In this document: positions 1 through 11,346 of the stretch, in pieces | How positions within the stretch are numbered: the first letter of the stretch is position 1 | Layout: the number at the start of each line of letters is the position of its first letter | Origin: Branchiostoma floridae | Lineage: Eukaryota > Chordata > Leptocardii > Amphioxiformes > Branchiostomatidae | Direction: 5' to 3' | Assembly (NCBI RefSeq): GCF_000003815.2 | Contig: NC_049980.1 | Span: forward strand, 10,744,666-10,805,559 | DNA length: 60,894 nucleotides | Translations under genes and position numbers: made by a program | The notes under the pieces: model-generated | What the model was told of the DNA's origin: nothing | Database searches by the model: none | The model's input: only the letters and a program-made list of their open reading frames with translations

Positions 1-204
1 CTGCATATTGGAAATGGCTGTCATACATGGAAATGAGTGCACTAACATCGAGTATTATCGCGCAGATCAGTGTTGAACACATGTCAAACTACATACGGAT
101 GCAGCAAAGTGAACATACAGATACAGATGCGAACACTCGTTACACCGTCATAAACAATACTCTGTCCCTGGAGGTTACCCTCAGGTAACAGAGCAATTAC
201 AGTT

Positions 205-1160
205 GGTAAAAAGCGTTTAAATAGACCAACCTTGATATCATTCAAAAGGTCTCTTTAATTTGTAGCAAGTTGTAAACTCTCGTTTATTGGCGTTTAAATC
301 TAGCCACACCTAAAATTAGGGTTATTGAAACGTGTTTTCAAATAAGCCATATATTATATCATTCGAAAGCTCTACTGATAAGAAGTTGTAAACTAAAAAC
401 CGCTTCCACCTCGCTTGTGATGTTGGTGAGTTACGACTGTCTTAAGTTAAGCACACCTAACCATAACCTAAATTTAAGGTTAGTAAAAAGTGTTTTCAAA
501 TAGGCCAACCTTGATATCACTGAAAAGGTGTTTTGGTAGAAGTCGTCAATCAAAAACAGTTTTCACCTGTCCAGGTTTGATTGCCCATTTTTTACCTTTC
601 GGAAGGCCAAGGTTGTCTACTTATGTACCCTAATTCTGATGCCGGGCATAGACATCGTTATATCTCTGTCACCTAGGGCGAAAATCGATCGGACGGCGAT
701 TCTACAGCAATCGCCCGAGCCTCGTTTATAATAATAACGTTATTGCACAACAATTGTACAAGGTACAGAGATGTGGCAGGGACGGATTTCAGGTGAAAAA
801 TACGCGCAACCATCTGTCGATCTTAAACATGGCGGATCTTCCATCGATATGCCCGAAGATCGTGGATAATGATACATGGGTATTAAACGTTTCAGACTCA
901 TAACTCGCATGCGAGGTGAAAGCAGTTTCCAGTTTAAAACTTCCGACCAAGAGACCTTTCAAACGGTCGACATCTAGTTGTGAAAGTGCAATAAATTTTT
1001 CACTTACCCGAATGTTGAGGTTATTATTATTATTATGTTGATGTTTAAACACTCATAACTCACCAACAACGTACGTGAGGTAAAAACGGTTTTCAGTTTA
1101 CAACTTCCTACCAAGAAAATTTTCGAGTAATGACAAGGTTGGCTTATTACACTTTTCTCT
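205..1160. repeat. Diverged ~100-bp repeats, direct then inverted
   Basis: At least five related segments share words such as CCAACCTTGATATCA, AAGTTGTAAACT and a GAGGTG/CACCTC end. Three are in direct orientation (about 215-310, 325-440, 475-575) and two are inverted (about 893-985 and 1050-1160). No coding signal is seen in 1-1296. Probably the remains of a clustered or fold-back repeat; family unknown. Confidence 0.5.
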
Positions 1161-1296
1161 CTTATTCTGTTGTCATGAATTAATGATGACACCAGTGTAT
1201 CATATAGAACAACACTGAATAAACGAATAAATTTTGTTTGTTTTAATGGCAATTTAATGGATTGAATTCTTGGTACGAGCTTCACTGTCAGTATAT

Positions 1297-2170
1297 CTAA
1301 ATACGAGGGGTGATCAATAAGTTCTCGGCCCCACCTAGAAATGATAAGCACAACTCAAATTTTGAGGCACAACTTCATAGTATGAAGTCTTTTATCAATA
1401 TCCTCCAAATTACAAATCATTGGAGTCAATACTTTCCTGGCATTCGTTTTTTTCTAAATTAGAAGGTAAGTGGAGAGAAAAAGAAGGGTGAAGCGTGATC
1501 AGACAATTTGACCCGCACACCTCAGGTTGAAGATCAATTCTCAACTTTTTTTTCGTTATCCCTTACCTAACGTTACTGGGTGTCGCCTGCAACGTAATGA
1601 TCACAATAATTTGAATTTTGGTAAACATTTATATAAGACTTTGTACGTGAAGTTATCAATACGTCCTCGGCTGTACCGAGAAATAATAAGCACAGCTCAG
1701 ATTTTGAAGCATAGATGTCAAGTATAAAGTCTTATATAAATATGTACCAAAATTCAAATTATTGTGATCATTACTTTGCAGGCGACACCCAGTAATGTTA
1801 GGTAATGGAGAAAGAAAAAAACGTGGACAATTGACCTGACCTGATGTGGCGGGTCAACTTGCGCTGCTGGAAGTCAGACACTCAATTCTTTTTGCTTGAA
1901 ATAGGAAGAGAATCATTATCAAACATTTTGACAATGTCTTTTGTTAATTTACGGCATGGGGAACTCGACCCACACATGTCTGATCACAATTCACACCACT
2001 TTTTTCTCACCACTGACCTTCTGATTTGCAAAAAACGAATGCCTGTAAAGTAATGACTGCAATGATTTGAAATTTGGAGGATATGGATAAAAGGCCCCAT
2101 ACTATGAAGTTTGAGTTGTGCTTATCATTTCTAGGTGGGGCCGAGAACTTATTGATCACCCCTCGTATCT
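1297..2170. mobile_element. Fold-back (long inverted repeat) DNA element
   Basis: The outer arms, about 1297-1530 and 1940-2170, are imperfect reverse complements beginning ACGAGGGGTGATCAATAAG. A second inverted repeat is nested at about 1546-1825, and its centre (about 1640-1735) is another diverged copy of the outer arm, so the unit looks like one fold-back nested in or fused with a relative. No transposase frame is visible. The termini sit next to TA and resemble mariner-type ends, but the superfamily is a guess. Confidence 0.65.
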
Positions 2171-2717
2171 AGGCATTTCCTTTACATCTTGTTTTTTTCG
2201 CACACTCGCATTACAGTTGGAATGTGCAGAGAATATCACCCATAAAACTTCCTTGTAATTTCTTAAGGTTTTTAAGGGGGTTAATTCTCTTAAAACGTCA
2301 CGATCTTCCTTAGCAACATCTGCTTTGAGGCCAGGAGGATGTGCCGTTTTCAAGGCTTGACAGGATGTATGTTCGTATGACGTCGATCATTAGCTTAGCA
2401 TAGCAACAGCCGGTAAAGCCCGATGATTGGCTCTATAGACGAAACACTTATTGACTCCAATCAGAGTGTGTAACGGCTCAACGGTGATGTCATATGATTC
2501 GAAGACGCATGAAGATTTACACGTCTGTTGGTTACCTTGTCTACCAGACAGTGGAAGATAGAAAGAAAGGCCCACAGAAAATTTCCTGTAAAAAATTAGT
2601 TTGTTCAAACAAGCCTCTAGTTTGTCATACCTGCCTTAGCCCTACAGAGCAGCAAGTTTTTATCTAGGTCTGTTGTCGTCCGCTCCTTCAATAGAAAATT
2701 TCCTTCACAAACCTTCA
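2171..2717 (+). promoter_or_regulatory. Upstream region of the GPCR, candidate promoter
   Basis: No open reading frame of note. An inverted CCAAT box (ATTGG at 2426-2430) and a CRE-like TGATGTCA (2485-2492) lie 230-290 bases upstream of the receptor start. A promoter role is inferred from position only; no TATA box stands out. Confidence 0.25.
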
Positions 2718-3872
2718 ATGTTCTTGTCGGACACTGTGACCACCATGAATGCCTCAGCAGCAGTGAACTGGAGCTCCGCTAACGGAATGGACGGCTTCCT
2801 GACGCCACAGCCGGCCTCGGACGTCATCACGGCAATAGTGGCCCCAACCGTGTACGGCCTCGTGACGGCGGTTGGTCTGGTGGGGAACCTGTTGGTGATC
2901 TACACGCTGCTGAGGCACACGAAGATAAAGGACGCTACGAGTTACTACATTCTGAACCTGGCCCTGGCTGATGCGTTCTTCATGCTCGGGGTGCCTTTCA
3001 TCTCCGCCTCCTCCGCCATGGGACGTTGGGTGTTCGGCAGAGCCATGTGCAAGATCGTCCTGTCGATGGACGCCATGAACATGTTCAACAGCGTCTTCAA
3101 CGTGGCCGTGTTGAGCGTGGACCGCTACTTGGCCATCGTCTGCGCCACCAGCCGCCCCGATCTCCGCCGACCGAAAGTGGCGGCCGCCGTCAGCCTGTCG
3201 GTGTGGGCGGCAGCCTTCCTGCTGTCCATCCCCGTCATGACGGTTAGTACCACCGTGGTGATGTGGGACGGGAACTATATGTGCAGGCTGGACTGGCCCG
3301 CTGAGAACGCTCTGATCTGGTACAAAGTCTTCACATCTTACATGTTTGTAATAGGCTTTGTCGTTCCGCTGGCGGTGATCAGCGTGTCCTACATCCTAGT
3401 CGTGCGCCATCTCAAACAAAACGAGTCCACGCACACCCAAGTGGCCAGGGTCGCCTCCAGGACGCGGACAAAAGTGACGCACACAGTCCTCGCCATGATC
3501 GTGACCTTCGTGATCTGCTGGCTGCCATTCCACCTGTGCCAGCTCGTCAACTTGATCGCAGACCTGCAGCCGACGTCGGCCGTCGCGGTCGTTCTTCACG
3601 TCACCATGGTCATGTCGTACGCCAACAGTTGCGCCAACCCCATCCTCTACGTCTTCACGAGTCAGAAGTTTCGGCAGAGCCTGCGGTCCGCGCTGAGGCT
3701 GAGGCAGACCGAGCCCCGGGCCGCCGATCCGCCCAGTTATTACCTCCGCACGAGAGAAACGAGCGTCGCTCGAAGGCGACGGGAAGAGAACGTCTTCTTC
3801 GAAGAAGAAAGATGTCAGGTAAACATTAGTACGGCTCCTCAAGACGTTGTCATGTATGAAACATCAGTTTAG
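2718..3872 (+). CDS. Somatostatin/allatostatin-C-like G-protein-coupled receptor, intronless
   Basis: A 384-residue rhodopsin-class receptor in a single exon. The start is the first ATG in frame (2718); a second Met is at 2745. The extracellular N-terminus has two N-glycosylation sequons (Asn11, Asn17). Seven membrane segments are evident: TM1 about 41-66 with Asn57, TM2 with Asp85, TM3 from Cys111 (disulfide partner Cys189), TM6 with CWLPF at 267-271, TM7 near 290-313. Asp118 sits at position 3.32, the ligand-contact Asp of somatostatin and opioid receptors; DRY is 135-137. TM7 carries YANSCANPILY (301-311), a hallmark of the somatostatin receptor group. Family knowledge predicts a peptide ligand and Gi/o coupling at the plasma membrane. 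The Arg-rich C-tail has Ser/Thr sites. The exact ligand (somatostatin, allatostatin C or a lancelet peptide) cannot be settled here. G+C is higher than in the flanks. Confidence 0.93.
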   Translation: MFLSDTVTTMNASAAVNWSSANGMDGFLTPQPASDVITAIVAPTVYGLVTAVGLVGNLLVIYTLLRHTKIKDATSYYILNLALADAFFMLGVPFISASSAMGRWVFGRAMCKIVLSMDAMNMFNSVFNVAVLSVDRYLAIVCATSRPDLRRPKVAAAVSLSVWAAAFLLSIPVMTVSTTVVMWDGNYMCRLDWPAENALIWYKVFTSYMFVIGFVVPLAVISVSYILVVRHLKQNESTHTQVARVASRTRTKVTHTVLAMIVTFVICWLPFHLCQLVNLIADLQPTSAVAVVLHVTMVMSYANSCANPILYVFTSQKFRQSLRSALRLRQTEPRAADPPSYYLRTRETSVARRRREENVFFEEERCQVNISTAPQDVVMYETSV

Positions 3873-4022
3873 AGCACACAAAAATTCAGATAAGACTTTA
3901 TGAACCAAGACACAGTGTTAAGCTGGTAATCGATTCATTATGTATTGTGTTGTCGTTTTGAACGATTGAGTCATTAAGTTCCTTGATTAGATTCCAGATT
4001 TTCACGGTATCTGTATCTGTTT

Positions 4023-4215
4023 CGTAAAGCCGGTATAACTGTCCTTTGGCGTAACGCATGAGGTTTTGTATTTGTACCTGTATAACCGATGTTATTACCC
4101 TTTGGCGTAACACACCAGTTTTGTATCTTCATAGCCGGTATCACTGTCGTTTGGCGTAAGGAATTAGCTTCTGTATCTGTATTCGTAGAGCCGATATAAC
4201 TGTTCCTTGGCTTCG
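4023..4215 (+). repeat. Four ~55-bp tandem repeats in the GPCR 3' flank
   Basis: Four diverged copies of a unit with GCCGGTATAACTGT followed by TTTGGCGTAA start near 4023, 4079, 4131 and 4185. They fall between the receptor stop and the polyadenylation signal at 4416, so they are probably transcribed as 3' UTR. Confidence 0.6.
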
Positions 4216-4415
4216 TAGGCGCTAGGCACTTGGTGCGGTTGCAGCTGGTTCTACAACACTAACAGCTATTGTACATCTAGCCGCAAGCGTTGTTTAAAGC
4301 TATCTAGAGCATGTGTCTGGTAAACAGACAAATATTGAACGTAATGTGTTATTGAGTGGTAATTTGTGTCGACGTGCACATTGGTACCTATGTTTGTTGG
4401 TGTGTCATTTGATGA

Positions 4416-4421
4416 AATAAA
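4416..4421 (+). terminator. Candidate polyadenylation signal of the GPCR gene
   Basis: AATAAA about 545 bases after the receptor stop codon. It is the first clear hexamer seen in this flank. Confidence 0.45.
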
Positions 4422-4689
4422 TATCTATGTTATTTGAAGATATGAGATTTTGCTTCTGTAATTTGTCTTTCATACGGTAGAAATCTTTTTTTATGTTGTC
4501 ATCGATGTAGTTTTGATAAAAGGCATACATAAGTGTGGTGGGTTCTTCAACTTGCTGAAGGTGTGGCTGTCCCAAACATGGGCCTCCGATTTCATGTACT
4601 ATCCGAGAGGACGGCCCAAACCGAAGCCTAGGTATCCATTTTCAAATACGTCTAGTCAGGACATAAAGTTGTCAAATTGTCATACATTG

Positions 4690-4870
4690 CCCTGTGGTAC
4701 CACATTGTTAATTGCTGGAGATTCGAACCCAGAACCTTTAGATTTGAACCCGGAACCCATTCCTAAAGACTACAACCCTACGTTGATGCGCATGTCGGGT
4801 AAGCGACACAGCCGGAATCGAACTATACTTCTTGGTCCAGAGGCAGGGCCGCCGACCAATAAGCGTAAAT
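4690..4870 (-). repeat. Possible tRNA-derived SINE remnant
   Basis: On the minus strand GTTCGATTCC, GGGTTCAAATC and GGGTTCGAATC resemble RNA polymerase III B boxes or T-arms, three within about 120 bases. No complete cloverleaf or convincing A box can be folded by eye, so this is at most a degenerate SINE. Nothing else is seen in 4422-5157. Confidence 0.25.
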
Positions 4871-5157
4871 CAGACTTGAAGTATGGCTGAACATGTTCCC
4901 TTACCATCAGCGTTACCGGACGTGGCTAATATTTTTCTACTTAGTGATTGCAAGAGACAGGTAATTGGCGCAACAGATAATAATTTGTTCAAAGGAACAG
5001 ACTATATGTACACCTCTGGGCGTCATCTTAACCCTTTACTGGCATGATTAAAGAGCTTCATCTTATCCACAAGTTAAAAGCACTGCTTCAGGAAAAACAG
5101 GATGTCCAGCTGTGCATATTTTTCCATTACTTAGTGCTTGTATGAAACAGGTAATAG

Positions 5158-6665
5158 ATTAATGAATGAAGACCTTTATTGTACAATTTTGCCCAACCGG
5201 GCTAAGTACAGGTCACAACAAGTCAGGATATATACATACATAAAAGTGTCACAAATCTAGTCTAACACAAAAGTTCGGCTTCTTCTCGCTTCTTGGTAAT
5301 AGTGAAAATGTAGGACTGTATGGGTTTCGCTATTGTCGGTTTGTCAAAACGCATGAGAAATATAAACTTGTCAGTGCTACTCATGTGTCTAAAATGAGGG
5401 AATCTACTTTCTATATAACTAAATAGAGCATTTCTATCATTCGCATACATATCGCAATCAACAGTGAAGTGCACTTCATCTTCTACCATGTTTGAGGTAC
5501 AAAATTGGCAGACTCTTTGTTCTAGAGGAGTGCGGTTGTGCCTTCCTGATTCAATTCGCAGTCGGTGGCAACTGATTCTTAGTTTAGCAATGGTAGTTCT
5601 ATGCCGAATGTTTGTAATTTTCAAATACTGCTCTTCATTGTATGTGGATTTCAGTAGTCTGTACGTTCGGAGTTTGTTTTTCGCACGTAAACCTTTATTA
5701 TCATTATGAATGTTGGTTAGAAAATTCTGGAAATAAATATCATTCAGTCGTTGGTGGATTGCAGAAATTAGGTGGGATATGTTTGGATCTGTTGACTTAC
5801 GGGCTTGCCACACAAAAGGGTAACCACACTCCTCCAAAGTTTTGCGAACACCAGATGCCCAACATTTGGTACCTGATGAATCTAGATTAAGCTGACATAA
5901 GAGAGCGTCTGCCTGCAGACTCTCAGCTGGCACATTCTGTTGAATTCTAATGAAATATTTGACGGCGTTTAGAGAGGCTTCCAGTTGGATAGGATACCTC
6001 CCTAATTCAGCGCGTACAGCAAGGTTAGATGCAGTTTTCGGAACATTAAGTGAGTGTTTACAAAATTTCAAGTGCACTGTTTCAATAGGACAAGATATAG
6101 GACTTTTGAATGAGCTCCAAATTTCAGATCCATATAACAAAATAGGTTTAACACAAGTGTCGAAGAGTTTGTTTTTAACTGATAATGGTGCGTCTGCTTT
6201 GTCTAATGATTGTCTAATTCCAAATAGAGCTTTCAATCCCTTGCTGTATAAGTATTTGCTGTTGGCTTTGAATGTGCCAGCTGAGGATACAACAATACCT
6301 AGATAACAATAAGATGTTACTATTTCTAAAGCATTATTATCAAACAAAAAACTACAATCTTTCGGTAAGCGGCCTCCCTTTGTAAATACAATAACCTTTG
6401 TCTTTTTCAGGTTAACCTTCAGCTTCCATGATTTACAATATTGTTCTAGTCTAAGTAGGGAGGACTGTAAACCTTGTTGGGATTCTGAGAAGATAACCAA
6501 GTCATCGGCATATAAAAGACATGGCACTTTCATGTTGTACAGAATAGGAGAATTGCTAGAAAAGTTATCAAATTCAGATACTATATCACTAATGAACAAA
6601 TTAAACAATGTTGGACTCAGATTACAGCCTTGTCGAACCCCGCAGTTAGTTACAAATGTTTCGGT
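5158..6665 (-). mobile_element. 5'-truncated non-LTR retrotransposon (LINE)
   Basis: The 3' end is marked by AATAAAGGTCTTCATTCATT on the minus strand at about 5165-5185; the 5' end is lost near 6665, inside the reverse transcriptase. Relatives in this window are 44580-44843 and 34873-34925 (both plus strand) and a diverged tail at 17140-17420. It lies between the GPCR and Rab12 genes. Confidence 0.85.
5262..6665 (-). pseudogene. Reverse transcriptase C-terminal half (LINE ORF2 fragment)
   Basis: About 465 residues remain. The frame opens inside the RT domain with GVRQGCNLSPTLFNLF (RT motif 4), then YADDLVIFS (catalytic Asp pair) and a KLKVNLKKTK motif, followed by the thumb and a C-terminal zinc-knuckle-like CX2CX9HX4C (CQFC...H...C). 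The upstream endonuclease and the first part of RT are missing, and the frame meets a stop near 6686, so the copy cannot be autonomous. The reading frame downstream of the truncation is otherwise open, suggesting a fairly young insertion. The clade (Jockey-, I- or CR1-like) cannot be assigned safely by eye. Confidence 0.88.
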
Positions 6666-7251
6666 AAGACGATTGTTGGTTAATTAAAATTCTGAAATCT
6701 AATTTTTAGGTATGACACAGTCGCCCATCAGCGAGCGGCATCCGAAGCTGATTTATGTCTTATAAATGGTCGTCTCCTTTGTAATGTACTTCGCCTTCAC
6801 ATGTTTTAGTACGCTTGACGTGTAAATATGCATGCTCTGTCCACGCTATGATGTTTCATGACAGAGTTGATGAGGGACTAGGGCTGTACTTATTTCATTC
6901 AGATATATTTTGTGAGTATCAGGCAAAATGCACAATTTCTTATAAAGCCTTCCACTTAAAAAACATAAGCATACAGTAAGACTAGCAAACAACATACAAC
7001 ATAGATACAAAATGAATAGCAGAAAGGTAGACAAGACAAGTTGTTGCTGAATCAATTAGAAAAGTCTACCTGTGCAATGGGTATAAATGTGGACAAAATC
7101 AAAAATATTACAGTTTTGTAAATGTGAAAGAGATGTTGATCCTGTTAAAATGATTTATGGTTCGAACCTGGTGCCTGTTCAGTTTTTCCGATAATCATTT
7201 CTTTTACCATTTATCACTATAAAGCCACACATTTGTAATTGAAAGGTTGCT

Positions 7252-7900
7252 CATTGTCGGTTTTGTTCGGTGTCAGCCCCCTCCCTAAAAGGTATAAGAA
7301 GCTTGGATATGGTACCGAACGGTCAGTGATATGGTGACGACTGTTTAGGAGATGAACATCCGAAGCTACAAACTACAAAGGCTGAGATGAAAGAAACCCA
7401 CAAGGTCTGCTCTAAGAAGCAAAGGTTAACTTCATTAAACAGAGTCATGAGAAAGATCAGTGTGAATTAAAGATAAATCAAACTTAAGTAGAGCATATTT
7501 TCTTCGCGTTACCGAGTGATATTGTTTCATTACTTTGTGTTTGTATCAAATATTAGATAACAGATGAAAGGTCTCAAATCAACTTCCAATGGCGTCAAGA
7601 CGTATGCGCACAGCTAGTGCTTAACTATCTTTATTTTATTTTATCTTGTTTCATTTTATCTCGTCTAATCTACTCTAATCTAATTTCATTCAATTTTATT
7701 GCATTTCAGGTCAGTCACATATCTATTTAAGATCGGGCAAAACACAGTTCTTATGAAAATCCCAATCTTAAAAACATAAATATAAGCATAGAAAAAAGAA
7801 TTCGATTGAAAGCATATTTCAACATACATATGAATGGAAGATGGATGATGGACAAGTGAGCGTAAACAAGACGTTAACTAAGCTGTAATTATAAAAATAT
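7252..7900. repeat. Dispersed direct duplication, copy 1
   Basis: Begins with ATTGTCGGTTTTGTTCGG and is nearly identical to 8422 onward for about 350 bases. Similarity then becomes patchy through an AT-rich ATTTTATTTT-type tract up to about 7900. No coding potential. The preceding stretch 6687-7251 shows nothing recognisable. Confidence 0.75.
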
Positions 7901-8421
7901 ATCGGATTAAGAGTCACACATATTCCAATTGTTTACTCTGTATTGTCGCTTAGCAATCGCTGTCTAGTAAAAGGAGCCTTAATGTGATGGTGCAGTGAAT
8001 TTAACTAAAAGTATAATATGATCTGATGCATATGTTGTTCCGACTGGATAACGTTAACCAGCCAACTTTGTCTCCCAATCAGTAAAATATCAAAGCTATT
8101 GTAGATGAAGCAATCTTTCTGTTCATCGAGATTTGGTTGTCAGGGCGGAATCTTCCAGTCAACTTATGACATATCAGAAGTCTTGTATATTTCCGACGGC
8201 CTCATTAAACCCTTTATTTCAGTGAATCCATCTGCCAAATTGCATTAGAAGTAAAAAAGGATGTGCGGCAAACGGTTGGCAACTACGGTTTTTGGTAAGC
8301 TTATTTCTGGTCGTCCCTTTGGTTTTATTGGGCAGCTTACTTACCAAATATCATGACAGCTGATACATTTACAGCTTCTATGGTTATTTTGTTTACAGAT
8401 GGACACTGTAAACTGTAAAGC

Positions 8422-9055
8422 TTATTGTCGGTTTTGTTCGGTGTCAGCCCCCTCCCTAAAAGGTATAAGAAGCTTGGATATGGTACCGAACGGTCAGTGA
8501 TATGGTGACGACTGTTTACGAGATGAACGCCCGAAGCTACAAACTACAAAGACGAGATGAAAGAAACCCACAAGGTATGCTCTAACAAGCAAGATTAGCC
8601 TCATCAATCAGAGTCATGAGAAAGATCAGTGTAAATGAAAGATAAATCAAACTTAAGTAGAGCATATTTCCTTCGCGTTACCGAGTGATCTTGTATAATT
8701 ACGTGGTACTTGTATCAAACAGATGATAGATGAAAAGACTCAAATCAATTTTGAAGGCATGAATTCATGACGCATGCGCACAGTCTTTTTTTCAATTTTA
8801 ATTTCTTATTGGGAATCGACAGGCAGTGTACAAGGTTGAAGGCATGTCCACTGAATTGTGTTAATTTTACACAAACATCAAACAATGCATATCAAAATCA
8901 TACTAAATTCAATTTTACAGCTGTTGCTTAACTATCTTCGTTTCATTTCATTTTGTTTCAAAATGATTGAAACATGATTCAGCATACATATGAATAGAAG
9001 ATGACGGAAAGTTGGACGTGAATAAGACAAGTTGAAATTACGAAAATACACTGTA
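8422..9055. repeat. Dispersed direct duplication, copy 2
   Basis: Direct-orientation copy of 7252-7900, 1.17 kb away, interrupted at about 8779-8926 by sequence absent from copy 1. Copy 1 therefore gives the pre-insertion state. Confidence 0.75.
8779..8926 (-). mobile_element. Short retrotransposon 3'-end insertion in duplicate copy 2
   Basis: About 150 bases present only in copy 2. On the minus strand it ends with CAATAAGAAATT followed by an A-rich tail, and ACAG occurs at both boundaries. This fits a heavily 5'-truncated retroposed insertion; the parent family is unknown. Confidence 0.45.
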
Positions 9056-10235
9056 CATCCAATAAATTGTGACAAATCTCGTTATGTTAATCATCACCTA
9101 AAATACCTACCTAACAAAAACAATGAAAATCCATAAATCTCTTGAGTTATCCTCTTCGAAAGTTTCCAACAAAAGGCTAAGGGGGCCAAGCGTATACCGC
9201 TTGTTCCCTGTCCCCGGACTATCCATCATGCACGCAAGGACGACATCCATTGCACTCCAAGAACACTAGCCAATTTTATCTTTAAATCGCAGAACCCACA
9301 AATTTTAGAAAAGGTGGGGCTTTTCGTCTCCCTCTGCTTCCAAAAAAGAAGTCAACCTGTTTTGTATATCTACAATGTTAGCCCTCGGGCACGAACTTGC
9401 AAATAAACTTCTTCTATCATACCTGGAAGTCCTGCCAAGTTGTAATACCATAGGACGGTGCTAAGTAGGCTCTTTATCGAACTTGATTTTTGTTTTACAG
9501 ACACCACCTGGTAAATACCATGACGATACATCCACGGCTTCTTACGTAGCGTTGTTTAGGAACTAACACACATACAGGATCCGTTGCAGTACCGTAAAAC
9601 GTAGCTATGATAGCCATTATCGAACTTGACCTTCTTCTCCGACGCCTACGCAGGTATCAAATATCACGAAGATCCATTAACAGCTTTTTGAGCTATGCTC
9701 ACATACGTCCACAGCCACTCAACCATAACACGACCCAGAACAACATCACGTTTTTTTGCGAAGGTAAGGACAATTTACGAGTGGTTTGAATGTTTTCGTT
9801 CAAAGATGAGCATTGTGCCATGTAAATCGAACACTTTTGCCTATCAATTGGGGGTATACCATAATTTCGTCCTGCCCAATCATTTAAGAATCCATTCTGA
9901 GTAATGAAAGGCAACCAAGTTCCGATGGGATTGGAGTTACGTCTCAGATCGCCACGTGGCGCTACTACGATATCGTGATCATCACCTTGCCATGGCTTTT
10001 CCAAACCAACTCAGATTTTCTGGTGTTTGAGCTGTTTCCCTTTCCCGATCCTGCCATGATGTGTATACAGGGTACCCGTGACACTCGGTGACATCCTGTT
10101 GTTGTTTTTTGTTTTTTTATGAACGCCGATCTTACGTATTACAACCATGTTAAAGTAGTAATCTAAACCAAGCAGCATCCGTTACAACGTTTGTTACCAA
10201 TAATCCATTAGACTATTTCCGAGTCCCAATAGATT
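9056..10235. other. Intergenic stretch without recognised features
   Basis: Short open frames only (60-100 codons), none with a recognisable domain, splice signals or codon bias. Confidence 0.5.
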
Positions 10236-10500
10236 TTGCGCGGTTTCCCCCAGCAAGTCGTGATATCCGTACCTTCCCTTCCTCCAGCCAATCAGCGCTC
10301 TCTGCGCGCTGACGTCACCAGGCCACCAGAGAGCACCTGCTCGCCAGCTTCCTCAAAGCGTTACCTTGGAGACGGGCTTCCGGCGGATAATTGCGGTATG
10401 TTGGGGTATACAACAGTGATCGCCATCGACATCCACCATAAACTGAAGCAAGCGGCCGGACGAGTCTGTCTATCCTTGGTAGTTTCTGCAGCTTGAATTA
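10236..10500 (+). promoter_or_regulatory. Candidate promoter of the Rab12-like gene
   Basis: Locally G+C- and CpG-rich, with a CCAAT box (CCAATCAGCG, 10288-10297) followed 13 bases later by a perfect palindromic CRE, TGACGTCA (10310-10317). It lies about 830 bases upstream of the Rab start codon, so use would imply a long 5' UTR or an untranslated first exon. The role is inferred from motifs and position. Confidence 0.4.
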
Positions 10501-11144
10501 AGCAGTAAGGCGTTTTTGATGCCGTTCGCAAAAGCACAATTACTACTTGGGAACTCCCCGACCTTGTGCGCTAGTATCAGAAAGGTTTCAAGTTAATCCG
10601 ATTTACCGCCGGGAGATAAAAATCAGCTTTCGCATTTCAGAGCGTCTTAATCTTCGCGCGTGTGTGTGGACGTAATGGCTGGTACTGAGATGACATCTAA
10701 CGCTAAAAAGCAGCACTATTAAGGCAAGTAGAAGCCCCAGTGTCCCTTATTAAGCCTATCCCTATTTAACATGACCCGTGGTCAAATTTCACATCTATGA
10801 TGCCAAGCGTGGGTAGTTATGTTTAGTTAGACTGTTTGATGTACTGTATGTGTTGACGTGAAGGCGTATACGCACTACATTGAAAGGTTCCAAGAAAGCG
10901 ACTGCTTCCCACACACACAGTACACAGAACCGTCCCCTTTGAAACTGTAAGCGTGCCAGCCATGGTTTTAGAAAATCCAGGAGCCCTCGTGCTGTGTTAG
11001 CCAAATTCGACCGCGCGACCCCGGCTATATTTAACTTGCCTTTTTCTTCCGACGAACGCTCCGCTCGCAAATGAGGCCACTAATCTGAAGGTGGCAAAAT
11101 TTTGGCGATGAGAGGGAAGTGATTGAGAGGTTGGGACTACTTGA

Positions 11145-11346
11145 ATGAATATGGAACAGAACAGTTCGTCAGGCGGTGCTCCCAGGGCATCCCCGGCCGT
11201 GCCTGTCAGAAACCGTAGGCTTCCACAGAGACCGTTTGACTACAAGTTCCAGCTGATTCTGATCGGGGACCGAGGAGTCGGGAAGACGTGCATATTGGAG
11301 AGATTTTCAGACGACACATTCAGCATATCCAGTAAATCCACCGTAG
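11145..11346 (+). CDS. RAB12: Rab12-like exon 1
   Basis: Basic, Ser/Pro-rich N-terminal extension of about 32 residues as in Rab12, then the P-loop. Ends in phase 1 at GTAG|GTGAGT. Two Met codons (residues 1 and 3) are possible starts. Confidence 0.9.

Noticed and set aside
3396-3842. 148-codon minus-strand frame over the GPCR
   Set aside because: Antisense shadow of a G+C-rich real gene; no domain and composition mirrors the sense codons.
4690-4870. Functional tRNA gene
   Set aside because: Only T-arm/B-box-like words are present; no acceptor, D or anticodon stem pairs could be completed.
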